From Chitinophagaceae bacterium (GTDB lineage Bacteria > Bacteroidota > Bacteroidia > Chitinophagales > Chitinophagaceae): DNA of 38,048 nucleotides. The first letter of the stretch is position 1. Each line of letters opens with the position of its first letter. Under the pieces are notes generated by a model. The model did no database searches, had not been told where the DNA came from, and saw only the letters and a list, made by a program, of their open reading frames with translations. The DNA lies in the NCBI GenBank assembly GCA_004028765.1, contig SAIX01000091.1:1-38048 (forward strand), given 5' to 3'. Position numbers and translations under genes: made by a program. Positions 16,283-22,875 of this stretch are shown here, in pieces.

Positions 16283-16828
16283 TTAGTGTTTTCCTTCCTG
16301 TGCCAGGATCAGTGCAAAAACCGCGTAATTGATAATGTCAACATAATTTGCATCAATGCCTTCGCTGATAAGTGTGCGGCCGTCATTGTTCAATATCTGG
16401 CGGATACGCAACAGTTTCATCAGTATCAGATCGGCAAAACTTTCCTGGCTCATATCGCGCCAGGCTTCGCCATAATCATGGTTTTTATCGAGCATTGTAT
16501 TTTTGGCAAACGCCACATACTGTGCATACAATTCTTCCACTTTTTCAAGCGGCAGCTCTTCCACCCGGGGTTTACCGAGTTCAAGCTGTATCAATCCGAT
16601 GAGGGCGTAGTTTACAATGCCTTTGAATTCGGAAGGGATATCATCACCCACTTTTTGTGTTTTCAGGTCCTGTATGGTACGGATGCGGAGTGCCTTGATG
16701 AAGATCTGGTCAACCACAGATATTGTGCGCAGTACGCGCCATGCGGTTCCATAATCTTTTGTTTTTTTCAGGAATATATCCCGGCAAAGCGCCACTGCCT
16801 GGTCGTATTGCTGGTTCGTATCACTCAT
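16283..16828 (-). CDS. DUF1599 protein with internal duplication
   Basis: A 181-residue protein of two DUF1599 repeats. Repeat one has KKTKDYGTAWRVLRTISVVDQIFIKALRIRTIQ and repeat two NHDYGEAWRDMSQESFADLILMKLLRIRQI; each is followed by GIVNYALIGLI or IINYAVFALI. The family is seen near BT_3928 in Bacteroidota, and the domain has been suggested to relate to nucleotide metabolism; that is not shown here. Divergent from folP. Confidence 0.85.
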   Translation of the reverse strand: MSDTNQQYDQAVALCRDIFLKKTKDYGTAWRVLRTISVVDQIFIKALRIRTIQDLKTQKVGDDIPSEFKGIVNYALIGLIQLELGKPRVEELPLEKVEELYAQYVAFAKNTMLDKNHDYGEAWRDMSQESFADLILMKLLRIRQILNNDGRTLISEGIDANYVDIINYAVFALILAQEGKH

Positions 16829-16840
16829 TTTGAATCTTAC

Positions 16841-16866
16841 TTGTCTTTTCTTTCAATATACCTTTG
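16841..16866 (+). promoter_or_regulatory. Promoter of folP
   Basis: TTG at 16841 and TACCTTTG at 16859-16866 fit the Bacteroidota primary promoter (TTG ... TAnnTTTG) with suitable spacing. The folP ATG follows at 16895. Confidence 0.6.
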
Positions 16867-16894
16867 TGTTCTGCAAGATAACTGAATACAGGGT

Positions 16895-17719
16895 ATGTTC
16901 ACACTAAATTGTAAAGGCCGCTTACTCGATCTTTCCACACCCGTGGTGATGGGCATCCTCAATGCAACGCCTGATTCTTTTTATAAAGCGAGCCGGCAAA
17001 ACAGCGTGGATGCTGCATTGCGGCTAGCGGAGAAAATGATCCGTGAAGGGGCAGCCATTCTCGATATCGGCGGACAAAGCACACGCCCCGGCAGCACTGT
17101 TATCGGCATAGAGGAAGAAATGCTGCGCGTGATACCTGTCATCGACGCGATCAGCAAAACATTTCCTGAAACCATTGTTTCGATTGATACCTATCATGCA
17201 AAAGTTGCCCGCGAAGCGGTAATGGCCGGCACCCGCATCGTTAACGATATCAGCGGCGGAAAATTTGATGAAGATATGCTGCGCGTAACCGCATCACTCG
17301 GTACACCCTATATCTGCATGCACCTTGAAGGTACACCCGGTAACATGCATTCACATTCCATAACGGGCGATATCCTCCTGCACCTGATCGATTATTTCAG
17401 GGAAAAGATACGCGTCTGTGAAGCAGCCGGCGTTACCGATATTATTCTCGATCCGGGTTTCGGATTCAGCAAAACGGTTGAACAGAATTTCGCACTGATA
17501 AAACAACTCGGCCTGTTGCAGATCACGGGAAAACCCGTATTGCTGGGGGTTTCCCGGAAATCATCGATCTATAAAACGCTCGGGATAACACCCGAAGAAT
17601 CGCTGAACGGCACCACGGTACTGAATACCGCAGGTCTGTTAAACGGCGCTTCGATCCTTCGGGTTCATGATGTGAAAGAAGCGGTGGAAGCCGTGCGTTT
17701 GTGTAAATACCTGCATTAA
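16895..17719 (+). CDS. folP: Dihydropteroate synthase
   Basis: A 274-residue folate-pathway enzyme joining 4-aminobenzoate to the pterin diphosphate; target of sulfonamides in general. Both DHPS signatures are intact: VMGILNATPDSFYKASR and AAILDIGGQSTRPGS, followed by SIDTYHAKVAREA, NDISGG, DIILDPGFGFSKT and LLGVSRKSSI. Length is normal. A strong promoter precedes and a hairpin terminator follows. Confidence 0.96.
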   Translation: MFTLNCKGRLLDLSTPVVMGILNATPDSFYKASRQNSVDAALRLAEKMIREGAAILDIGGQSTRPGSTVIGIEEEMLRVIPVIDAISKTFPETIVSIDTYHAKVAREAVMAGTRIVNDISGGKFDEDMLRVTASLGTPYICMHLEGTPGNMHSHSITGDILLHLIDYFREKIRVCEAAGVTDIILDPGFGFSKTVEQNFALIKQLGLLQITGKPVLLGVSRKSSIYKTLGITPEESLNGTTVLNTAGLLNGASILRVHDVKEAVEAVRLCKYLH

Positions 17720-17720
17720 A

Positions 17721-17749
17721 AAAGGCCTTTTGCAAGGCCCTCTTTTTAT
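17721..17749. terminator. Bidirectional terminator between folP and the FKBP gene
   Basis: Hairpin GGCCTT (17724-17729), loop TTGC, AAGGCC (17734-17739). It is flanked by T-rich sequence on the + strand and by an A-run (T-run on the minus strand) before it, so it can end both convergent genes. Confidence 0.8.
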
Positions 17750-18687
17750 TTTTTCTGTGCTTGTGGTGGTTGCGCATGCGGGTTGCCCTGCATTTCGGCC
17801 GGTTGTTTTTGTGGCGGCGGAGGCACGGTCACATCCAGCATTTCAATTTCAAATACGAGGTTTGAATAGGCGGGGATCACCGGGGGGCGGCCACCCTGTC
17901 CGTATGCAAGCATCGCAGGGATATACATCTTACCCTTGCTGCCTTTACCGAACAACTGGAGTGCTTCGTCCATGCCGGGTATTACACCGCCGGAACCGAT
18001 CGTAACTTGTAATGGCTGGCTAGACGGGTTGTTTTTATCCGTATTGGAATCAAAAATCTTTCCATTGAGGAATGTGCCTTTGTAAAGCACAACGGCCATT
18101 TTACCTGAATCAGGGCGGTTATTTGCATCCCCCGGGGCATTGATCTCAACAAGCACACCTGATTTGGTGGATTGTGTTTTGGCTCCCTTCTTCGCCGTAA
18201 AATCCTGCAGTTCTTTGATCTCACGGGCTTTTTCGGCATCCTGCTCCTTGGTCATGTCGGCCATGGCATCTTCCTGCTTTGCAAAAGTTTTCAGGATCTC
18301 GAATCTGCCTTTGATCACATCACGGGGATGAAAAAGGGCATTGTATTCCAGCACACCCATTTTCTTCAGCGTATCCACACTCATGGCAAATTCAGCCTTA
18401 TCGCCCACTGCACACTTGGTAAGTATTTCAAAGAAACTATGCTTCGAAGGACGGTTGGTATCCACGGCAATATAAAAAGGGATATGTCCGTAAGAAGAAC
18501 TCAGCGTTGAATCTTTCGGGGGCACTTTGTATTCTACGTTCAGCTTTACAAACTGGCCATGTTTCAGTTTTTCTTTGTTGCCACCGCTGGTGATCTTGTA
18601 CGCCAAACCTGATGGTGTTTTATCGTATCGGTTACATCCTGCAAGCAGTACGATCGCTGCAATGAGCGTGAGGGTAGTTCTCATCAT
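17746..18687 (-). CDS. FKBP-type peptidyl-prolyl isomerase lipoprotein
   Basis: A 313-residue lipoprotein: signal TTLTLIAAIVLLAGC with lipobox LAGC. It carries two FKBP-like parts: a weak N-terminal one (LKHGQFVKLNVEYKV...GDKAEFAMSVDTLKKMG) and a clear C-terminal one (VVLYKGTFLNGKIFDSN, PGMDEALQLFGKGSKGKMYIP, LAYGQGG, NLVFEIEMLDV). The tail is rich in Pro and Gln. It likely assists folding in the periplasm. The order ndk, DHH phosphoesterase, FKBP lipoprotein resembles that around gldI of gliding Bacteroidota, so a GldI-like role is possible but not established. Confidence 0.88.
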   Translation of the reverse strand: MMRTTLTLIAAIVLLAGCNRYDKTPSGLAYKITSGGNKEKLKHGQFVKLNVEYKVPPKDSTLSSSYGHIPFYIAVDTNRPSKHSFFEILTKCAVGDKAEFAMSVDTLKKMGVLEYNALFHPRDVIKGRFEILKTFAKQEDAMADMTKEQDAEKAREIKELQDFTAKKGAKTQSTKSGVLVEINAPGDANNRPDSGKMAVVLYKGTFLNGKIFDSNTDKNNPSSQPLQVTIGSGGVIPGMDEALQLFGKGSKGKMYIPAMLAYGQGGRPPVIPAYSNLVFEIEMLDVTVPPPPQKQPAEMQGNPHAQPPQAQKK

Positions 18688-18693
18688 TTGATT

Positions 18694-19701
18694 TTATTGT
18701 AGTTGATTTTGATACGCTTTTATCACCTGTTTAAACTGGTTCACATTGGCATCGAGGCTGTCGTAACTTCCTCCGCCAGCCGCATTCACATGGCCGCCGC
18801 CATTAAAATGTTTCCTCGCAAACTGGTTTACATCAAAAGCCCCTTTGCTGCGGAAACTCCATTTTCGTTCCCCTTCCCTGTCAATCACCAATGCCCCGAA
18901 ACGGATACCCTGGATGGTAAGCAGGTAATTCACCAAGCCTTCTGTATCGCCGGTTTTTATATTATAGCGCTGCAGGTCGGCCTTGGTAATATACATCAAA
19001 GCCGTGTTGTATTCGTAAAAAACCTCCAGCCGGTTCATCAGGGCAAAGCCGATAAAACGGAGACGGTTCTCCAGGAAATTGTCATAAATATTTTCGTGAA
19101 TGATGGTATGTTTCAGCCCCAGTTCTTTGAGGTGTGCCACCATCCTGTGTACCGAAGCCGTTGTGGCAGGGAAACGGAACGAACCGGTATCCGTCATCAC
19201 ACCTGTATACAGGCATTGGGCGATAGTGGTATTCAGGATATCCCCGTTACCCGATTGCACAATAAAATCATATACCATTTCGCAGGTAGAGCTTTTCGAT
19301 GTATCGCTGATGCCATAGGAAAAAGCTTCGGCCTGGGGTTGTTCATGATGGTCGATCAGTATTTTGGTACAGGTGGCAGCCAGTAAAGGCGCTTCCATGT
19401 TTTTAGTACGGTGAAGTACATTGAAATCAAGGCAGAAGATCAGATGGGCCGATTGGATCAATCCGAGGGCTTTTTCTTTCTGCTGTTCAAAATCAACCAC
19501 CATATCGATACCCGGCATCCAGTCGAGGAAACTGGCCCAATTGGTTGGCGATACCACAGTAACTTCATGCCCAAGGGCTACGAGAAAATGATATAACCCA
19601 AGCGCTGATCCCATCGCATCCCCATCGGGTTTCTGGTGCATGGTAACCACTATCCTGGAAGGGGTTTGCAACTGGGGATAAAACTGGTCGATCGCTTTCA
19701 T
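18694..19701 (-). CDS. DHH phosphoesterase, NrnA-like
   Basis: A 335-residue DHH/DHHA1 enzyme. NrnA-type members degrade very short RNAs and can dephosphorylate pAp. Seen: metal motif MHQKPDGDAMGSALG (His22, Asp26, Asp28), CLDFN, LIDHHEQP (the DHH), TGVMTDTGSFRF, and the DHHA1 motif GGGHVNAAGG. The ATG at 19701 is chosen; the longer frame begins with TTG at 19743. The FKBP gene follows after 6 bp, so they are co-transcribed. Confidence 0.92.
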   Translation of the reverse strand: MKAIDQFYPQLQTPSRIVVTMHQKPDGDAMGSALGLYHFLVALGHEVTVVSPTNWASFLDWMPGIDMVVDFEQQKEKALGLIQSAHLIFCLDFNVLHRTKNMEAPLLAATCTKILIDHHEQPQAEAFSYGISDTSKSSTCEMVYDFIVQSGNGDILNTTIAQCLYTGVMTDTGSFRFPATTASVHRMVAHLKELGLKHTIIHENIYDNFLENRLRFIGFALMNRLEVFYEYNTALMYITKADLQRYNIKTGDTEGLVNYLLTIQGIRFGALVIDREGERKWSFRSKGAFDVNQFARKHFNGGGHVNAAGGGSYDSLDANVNQFKQVIKAYQNQLQ

Positions 19702-19805
19702 GGTAATGGCGGCAAAATTGGGGTATCCGGTCTGTTCCGTCAAATCATTTTCAGCACCTTAACAAAAAACAGGGTCTCAGAACCGGGTCTGCAATGTGGA
19801 ATGCT

Positions 19806-19813
19806 TACTTTTG
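19806..19813 (+). promoter_or_regulatory. -7 promoter box of ndk
   Basis: TACTTTTG matches TAnnTTTG and lies 23 bp before the ndk ATG. Confidence 0.45.
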
Positions 19814-19836
19814 CCGCCGAAATTTTCAGATAAATT

Positions 19837-20253
19837 ATGAGCAACAGAACATTTACCATGATCAAGCCCGATGCTACCGGAAAGGGTTATACGGGTGCGA
19901 TACTCGACCAGATCGTTAAAGCCGGTTTTTCCATCAAGGCAATGAAATGGACCCGTTTAAGTAAGGAACAGGCTGGTTTATTCTATGAGATCCATAAAGA
20001 GCGCCCTTTTTATGGAGAGCTGGTTGACTTTATGAGCAGTGGCCCCATTGTGGCAGCCATCCTCGAAAAAGAAAATGCCGTAGCCGATTTCCGTAAGCTG
20101 ATCGGAGCTACCAATCCTGCACAGGCCGAGGAAGGTACCATCCGTAAACAATTTGCCGCTTCTGTGGGTGAAAATGCCGTACATGGCAGCGACAGTGATG
20201 AAAATGCAGTTATAGAAGGAGATTTCTTTTTCTCCAAACTGGAACGTTTCTAA
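19837..20253 (+). CDS. ndk: Nucleoside diphosphate kinase
   Basis: A 138-residue enzyme passing phosphate from ATP to nucleoside diphosphates. The phospho-accepting His116 lies in [21 protein letters not shown] and [13 protein letters not shown] segments ([16 protein letters not shown]) are in place. Length is standard. A hairpin terminator follows at once; the gene is monocistronic. Confidence 0.97.
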   Translation: MSNRTFTMIKPDATGKGYTGAILDQIVKAGFSIKAMKWTRLSKEQAGLFYEIHKERPFYGELVDFMSSGPIVAAILEKENAVADFRKLIGATNPAQAEEGTIRKQFAASVGENAVHGSDSDENAVIEGDFFFSKLERF

Positions 20254-20268
20254 CACGGTTTCCAGCAT

Positions 20269-20304
20269 AAAAAAAGCCATCCTTTCTGATTGGATGGCTT
20301 TTTT
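20269..20304. terminator. Terminator of ndk, probably bidirectional
   Basis: Stem AAAAAGCCATCC and GGATGGCTTTTT with loop TTTCTGATT, followed by T-rich sequence. The A-run on the left makes it usable by the convergent DUF1573 gene too. Confidence 0.88.
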
Positions 20305-20324
20305 ATTAGATAAATACTGATTAA

Positions 20325-20759
20325 TTACCTGTTTACAGCTGATTTAGCCCCGGTTGAATCTGCAAAAGCCCATCCGTGAAATTTTACCTGCTTCTGCATC
20401 CCATCGTTAAAATACAGGTCGGCAAACTTGGTAAACTCACCTGAAGCCCCGCCATTAAAGCCCAGCGTGATAAAAATGGATTTACCCGGCAGGATCAAGT
20501 CATTGGCCCGGTATTTCGGCGTGGTACAACCACAGCCTGCTTTTATGCTTAATAATGTTACCGTATCCTTACTGATATTTTTGATGGTGAGGTTGTATTC
20601 AAGCGGCTTGCCATAAGGTATCTTCCCCATATCATAATCGTCGTTTGTAAAACTGAGGTATCGGGTTACATCTTTCGAAGCAACGGCGCCTGTCATTTGC
20701 TGACCAAAAGCAACGCCCGTAACCAGGAGCAAAAAAGCAAGCACTAAATAATTTCGCAT
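20325..20759 (-). CDS. Secreted DUF1573 protein
   Basis: A 144-residue exported protein with signal MRNYLVLAFLLLVTGVAFGQ. The DUF1573 pattern is clear: DYDMGKIPYGKPLEYNLTIKN, then LLSIKAGCGCTTPKY with its CGC motif, and IFITLGFNGG. The domain is an Ig-like (ASPM/SPD-2/Hydin-type) fold common in Bacteroidota periplasmic proteins, function unknown. It stands alone between ndk and the T9SS protein. Confidence 0.9.
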   Translation of the reverse strand: MRNYLVLAFLLLVTGVAFGQQMTGAVASKDVTRYLSFTNDDYDMGKIPYGKPLEYNLTIKNISKDTVTLLSIKAGCGCTTPKYRANDLILPGKSIFITLGFNGGASGEFTKFADLYFNDGMQKQVKFHGWAFADSTGAKSAVNR

Positions 20760-20894
20760 AACAAAGAATCTTCAGCTAAAATTAAGCAAAGATCAAAACC
20801 TGTTACCGGATCGTATACAGAAATCCCATAATTTTATAATACCAATCCTGTCGAAAATCCCCCTTTCAAGTTATTCTAACCGTCAACGAAGTTT

Positions 20895-22175
20895 ATGAGA
20901 AACATCGCTACGCTGATTTTCTGTGGTTTGGCTGCTTTGGTCAACGCGCAACCCAATTCAAAAACAACATTCCTGATCACCGCAAGTCCGGGAAACCCGC
21001 TTGTGTACGACCGTATCGGCAGCATTGACCTCAATTCGGGGAAAAACAAAGAATCCCTTTTCGATCCGGGGCAGAAAAAATACAATTACAGAAATAACGG
21101 CAATAAATCTTACGATAAGTGTGATGATGACAGGGATTCAAAAAATGGCCAGCCCGGGAAAAACCCATTGGGTGGTTCCATCGCCTGTGCCGCTTATGAT
21201 GCCAAATCCGGTCGTTTGTTTTATATCCCACTGAGCATTTCCGAATTGCGGTACATGGACCTGAAAGAAGCGGAACCTTCTTTCACCTGCCTGCAAAATC
21301 AGCCGCTAAACCTCTTACATGACAAAGAAGATGTTGCCAGCCAGGTAAGCCGTATGGCGATCGGTTCCGATGGATTTGGCTATGCATTGACAAATGACGG
21401 CGAGCACCTCGTTAAATTCAGTACAACCGGGAACCCGGTGATACAGGATCTCGGGGTTTTGATCGATAATCCCAAAAACCAGGTTTTGGTGCGCTCAAGC
21501 TGCACATCCTGGGGTGGCGATATTGTGGGGGGAGCCGACGGGTGCCTCTACCTTGTTACCCTCCGAAACCATGTTTTCAAGATCAATATGCCAAGTAAAC
21601 GCTGCGATTATATTGGTATGATCAAAAACCTACCGGAAGAATTTACCTCAAACGGATGTTCGGCCGATGAGAACGGGAACCTGCTGATCAGCTGCGGCAC
21701 TTCATACGGTAAAAAATTCTCTCCCGTTTATAAAGTGGATTTTCCTTCACTCGAAGCAAAACCTGTATTCATGGGCGATAATTCTGTCGGGAATATTTCT
21801 GATATGGCCAGCAGCAACCTGCTTTTCCAGCAGCCATCACAGAGTAAAAAGGTAGAAAACGGTGTCGTTGCCTTTAACCAGGCGCAATTGGAAGCAGATG
21901 ACAATAACCTTCCAACCGTAACTGTTTTCCCCAACCCGGTAAGCAAGGGTCGTTTCCAGTTACGCATCAGCAATTTTGCCGATAAGGGAGAATACAGAAT
22001 GGTGATGATCGATGTAAACGGCAAACCTGTTCTCGAAGGAAAAATGAATGTGATTTCTAAAACGAGTACGCATAGTTTCAGCCTCCCTGCTCACCAGGCA
22101 AAGGGGGTGTATTTCATGCAGATTGCAGACATGTATAACCGGAATGTATATTCTCAGCAACTGATCGTTGAATAA
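20895..22175 (+). CDS. T9SS cargo protein with C-terminal sorting domain
   Basis: A 426-residue secreted protein. Signal MRNIATLIFCGLAALVNAQ. Residues about 30-320 look like a beta-propeller-like repeat region (IGSDGFGYALTNDGEHLVKF, GGDIVGGADGCLYLVTL, NGCSADENGNLLISCG). The last 85 residues are a type A T9SS sorting domain: VTVFPNPVSKGRFQLRI, MVMIDVNGKPVLEGKM, HQAKGVYFMQI, and terminal YSQQLIVE. It is therefore exported through the outer membrane by the gliding-type secretion system. Binding target unknown. A strong terminator follows. Confidence 0.9.
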   Translation: MRNIATLIFCGLAALVNAQPNSKTTFLITASPGNPLVYDRIGSIDLNSGKNKESLFDPGQKKYNYRNNGNKSYDKCDDDRDSKNGQPGKNPLGGSIACAAYDAKSGRLFYIPLSISELRYMDLKEAEPSFTCLQNQPLNLLHDKEDVASQVSRMAIGSDGFGYALTNDGEHLVKFSTTGNPVIQDLGVLIDNPKNQVLVRSSCTSWGGDIVGGADGCLYLVTLRNHVFKINMPSKRCDYIGMIKNLPEEFTSNGCSADENGNLLISCGTSYGKKFSPVYKVDFPSLEAKPVFMGDNSVGNISDMASSNLLFQQPSQSKKVENGVVAFNQAQLEADDNNLPTVTVFPNPVSKGRFQLRISNFADKGEYRMVMIDVNGKPVLEGKMNVISKTSTHSFSLPAHQAKGVYFMQIADMYNRNVYSQQLIVE

Positions 22176-22181
22176 TATCAA

Positions 22182-22227
22182 ACCGACATGAGAAACGGCT
22201 CCATCGGGGCCGTTTTTTTATGTCGGT
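22182..22227 (+). terminator. Terminator after the T9SS protein gene
   Basis: Inner stem AAACGGC / GCCGTTT followed by T7, nested in outer arms ACCGACAT (22182-22189) and ATGTCGGT (22220-22227). Confidence 0.88.
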
Positions 22228-22248
22228 AACTCTTCCAATTTCTTCCAA

Positions 22249-22281
22249 ACAAAAAAGGCTCCCATCGCTGGAAACCTTTTA
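22249..22281 (-). terminator. Terminator behind the tRNA-Pro 3' fragment
   Basis: On the minus strand, AAAAGG pairs with CCTTTT around a TTTCC/GGGA stem, followed by a T-run. It is the equivalent of the terminator behind the intact tRNA and presumably the original one. Confidence 0.65.
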
Positions 22282-22286
22282 TTTAG

Positions 22287-22306
22287 TCGGGACGACAAGA
22301 TTTGAA
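22287..22306 (-). pseudogene. tRNA-Pro 3' fragment (T-loop to discriminator)
   Basis: Exactly 20 nt: T-loop TTCAAAT, T-stem CTTGT, acceptor CGTCCCG and discriminator A, identical to the intact tRNA. Upstream, in place of the T-stem 5' strand, comes a hairpin (22307-22323). It is the right half of a split tRNA gene. Confidence 0.85.
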
Positions 22307-22350
22307 TACCGCTTGCAGCGGTACCTTCTCAGCTTCGCTGATACGGCTTG
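22307..22350. repeat. Small hairpins between tRNA-Pro terminator and 3' fragment
   Basis: TACCGCTTGCAGCGGTA (22307-22323) is a perfect hairpin with a 3-nt loop. TCAGCTTCGCTGA (22329-22341) is a second. Similar hairpins interrupt the 5' fragment at 22774-22790. Confidence 0.7.
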
Positions 22351-22414
22351 CTCCAAAAAAAAGAGATCCCCATTGCTGGAAACCTCTTATTTAGTCGGGA
22401 CGACAAGATTTGAA
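22351..22414. repeat. Direct repeat copy 2: 3' part of intact tRNA-Pro plus terminator
   Basis: Second copy of the 64-bp unit, here continuous with the intact tRNA. Most differences from copy 1 lie in the terminator. Confidence 0.88.
22355..22388 (-). terminator. Terminator of tRNA-Pro
   Basis: On the minus strand AGAG and TTTCC pair with GGGGA and CTCT around AGCAAT, followed by eight Ts. Confidence 0.75.
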
Positions 22415-22468
22415 CTTGCGACCCCACGCCCCCCAGACGTGTGCGCTACCGGGCTGCGCTACGTCCCG
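22395..22468 (-). tRNA. tRNA-Pro (GGG)
   Basis: A 74-nt cloverleaf on the minus strand. Acceptor CGGGACG pairs with CGTCCCG, discriminator A. D-stem GCGC/GCGC. Anticodon stem CACGT/GCGTG with loop CTGGGGG gives anticodon GGG (22432-22434), which reads CCC and, by wobble, CCU. T-arm is GCAAG-TTCAAAT-CTTGT. CCA is not encoded. It starts 5 nt after the stop of the GIY-YIG gene on the same strand and is followed by a terminator, so both are probably on one transcript. Confidence 0.95.
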
Positions 22469-22473
22469 AACTA

Positions 22474-22719
22474 TTACAGAATATTCTTATCCTGTAAATA
22501 TCTTTTAGCTCCCCGCTTCTTGATCGAAGTCTCAAGTTTGATGGCTTCCGATCGAGAACTACAGGGGAATGAATGAACTAAACTCCATGGAATGCCTTTT
22601 GATGTAAAATCGGCCTTCCCTGTATTGTGGTAGTAAATCCGGTTTTCCAGATTACTGGTTTGACCTACGTAATATTTTTGCAGGCTTTTACCAAATAATA
22701 TGTACACCACATAATCCAT
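22474..22719 (-). CDS. GIY-YIG endonuclease, small single-domain type, linked to tRNA-Pro
   Basis: An 81-residue single-domain GIY-YIG nuclease (UvrC N-terminal fold). Seen: DYVVYILFGKSLQKYYVGQT (the VVY and YVG form of the motif, with Tyr6 and Tyr17), Arg27 and His31 in LENRIYYHNTG, and Glu63 in EAIKLETSIKKRGAKRYL, the positions of the catalytic residues. The ATG at 22719 is preferred; a TTG at 22734 is in frame. The sequence left of the gene start is a broken tRNA-Pro 5' part ending in TTCA, and its stop codon TAA uses the first two bases of the AATAGTT leader of the intact tRNA. I infer a tRNA-targeting mobile cassette. Confidence 0.85.
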   Translation of the reverse strand: MDYVVYILFGKSLQKYYVGQTSNLENRIYYHNTGKADFTSKGIPWSLVHSFPCSSRSEAIKLETSIKKRGAKRYLQDKNIL

Positions 22720-22734
22720 ATTATTTCTTTTCAA

Positions 22735-22800
22735 TGAACTTGCGACCCTCCCGCTGCAGGCAAGATGCGCTACTCCCGCTGGAAGCGGGACTACGTCCCG
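22735..22800 (-). pseudogene. tRNA-Pro 5' part, interrupted by hairpins
   Basis: On the minus strand it begins CGGGACGTAG and carries GTAGCGCA and GGTCGCAAGTTCA, each identical to the intact tRNA-Pro in the same order, and stops inside the T-loop. In between, the D-loop is replaced by hairpin TCCCGCTTCCAGCGGGA (22774-22790) and the anticodon arm is unrecognisable as Pro. The leader AATAGTT (22801-22807) is shared with the intact gene. It is the left half of a split, decayed tRNA gene. Confidence 0.8.
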
Positions 22801-22813
22801 AACTATTGGGGTG

Positions 22814-22821
22814 CAAATATA
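22814..22821 (-). promoter_or_regulatory. -7 promoter box of the tRNA-Pro / GIY-YIG unit
   Basis: TATATTTG on the minus strand matches TAnnTTTG. It ends 6 nt before the AATAGTT leader, so transcription would start at about the first base of that leader. No good -33 box was found. Confidence 0.55.
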
Positions 22822-22875
22822 GGGGGTGACGAAAGAAAAATTCAGGTTATATTGCAGAAAATTTTACCAGCGCGA

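Larger units (their letters stand above)
22243..22306. repeat. Direct repeat copy 1: tRNA-Pro 3' end plus terminator
   Basis: A 64-bp unit nearly identical to 22351-22414. It spans the 3' end of tRNA-Pro and its downstream terminator. On the minus strand it starts exactly at the first base of the T-loop, then diverges from the intact gene. Confidence 0.88.

Noticed and set aside
22220..22576. 118-residue open frame on the + strand
   Set aside because: It reads antisense through the tRNA-Pro copies and the GIY-YIG gene; its repeated GTTRFE words are antisense tRNA sequence.
22735..22800. A second functional tRNA
   Set aside because: No 3' acceptor strand is attached, the D-loop is replaced by a hairpin, and the anticodon arm does not pair well.
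22765..22875. N-terminal extension of the dihydroorotase-like protein
   Set aside because: The extra 37 residues come from the tRNA 5' fragment and its promoter; the family start fits 22876.
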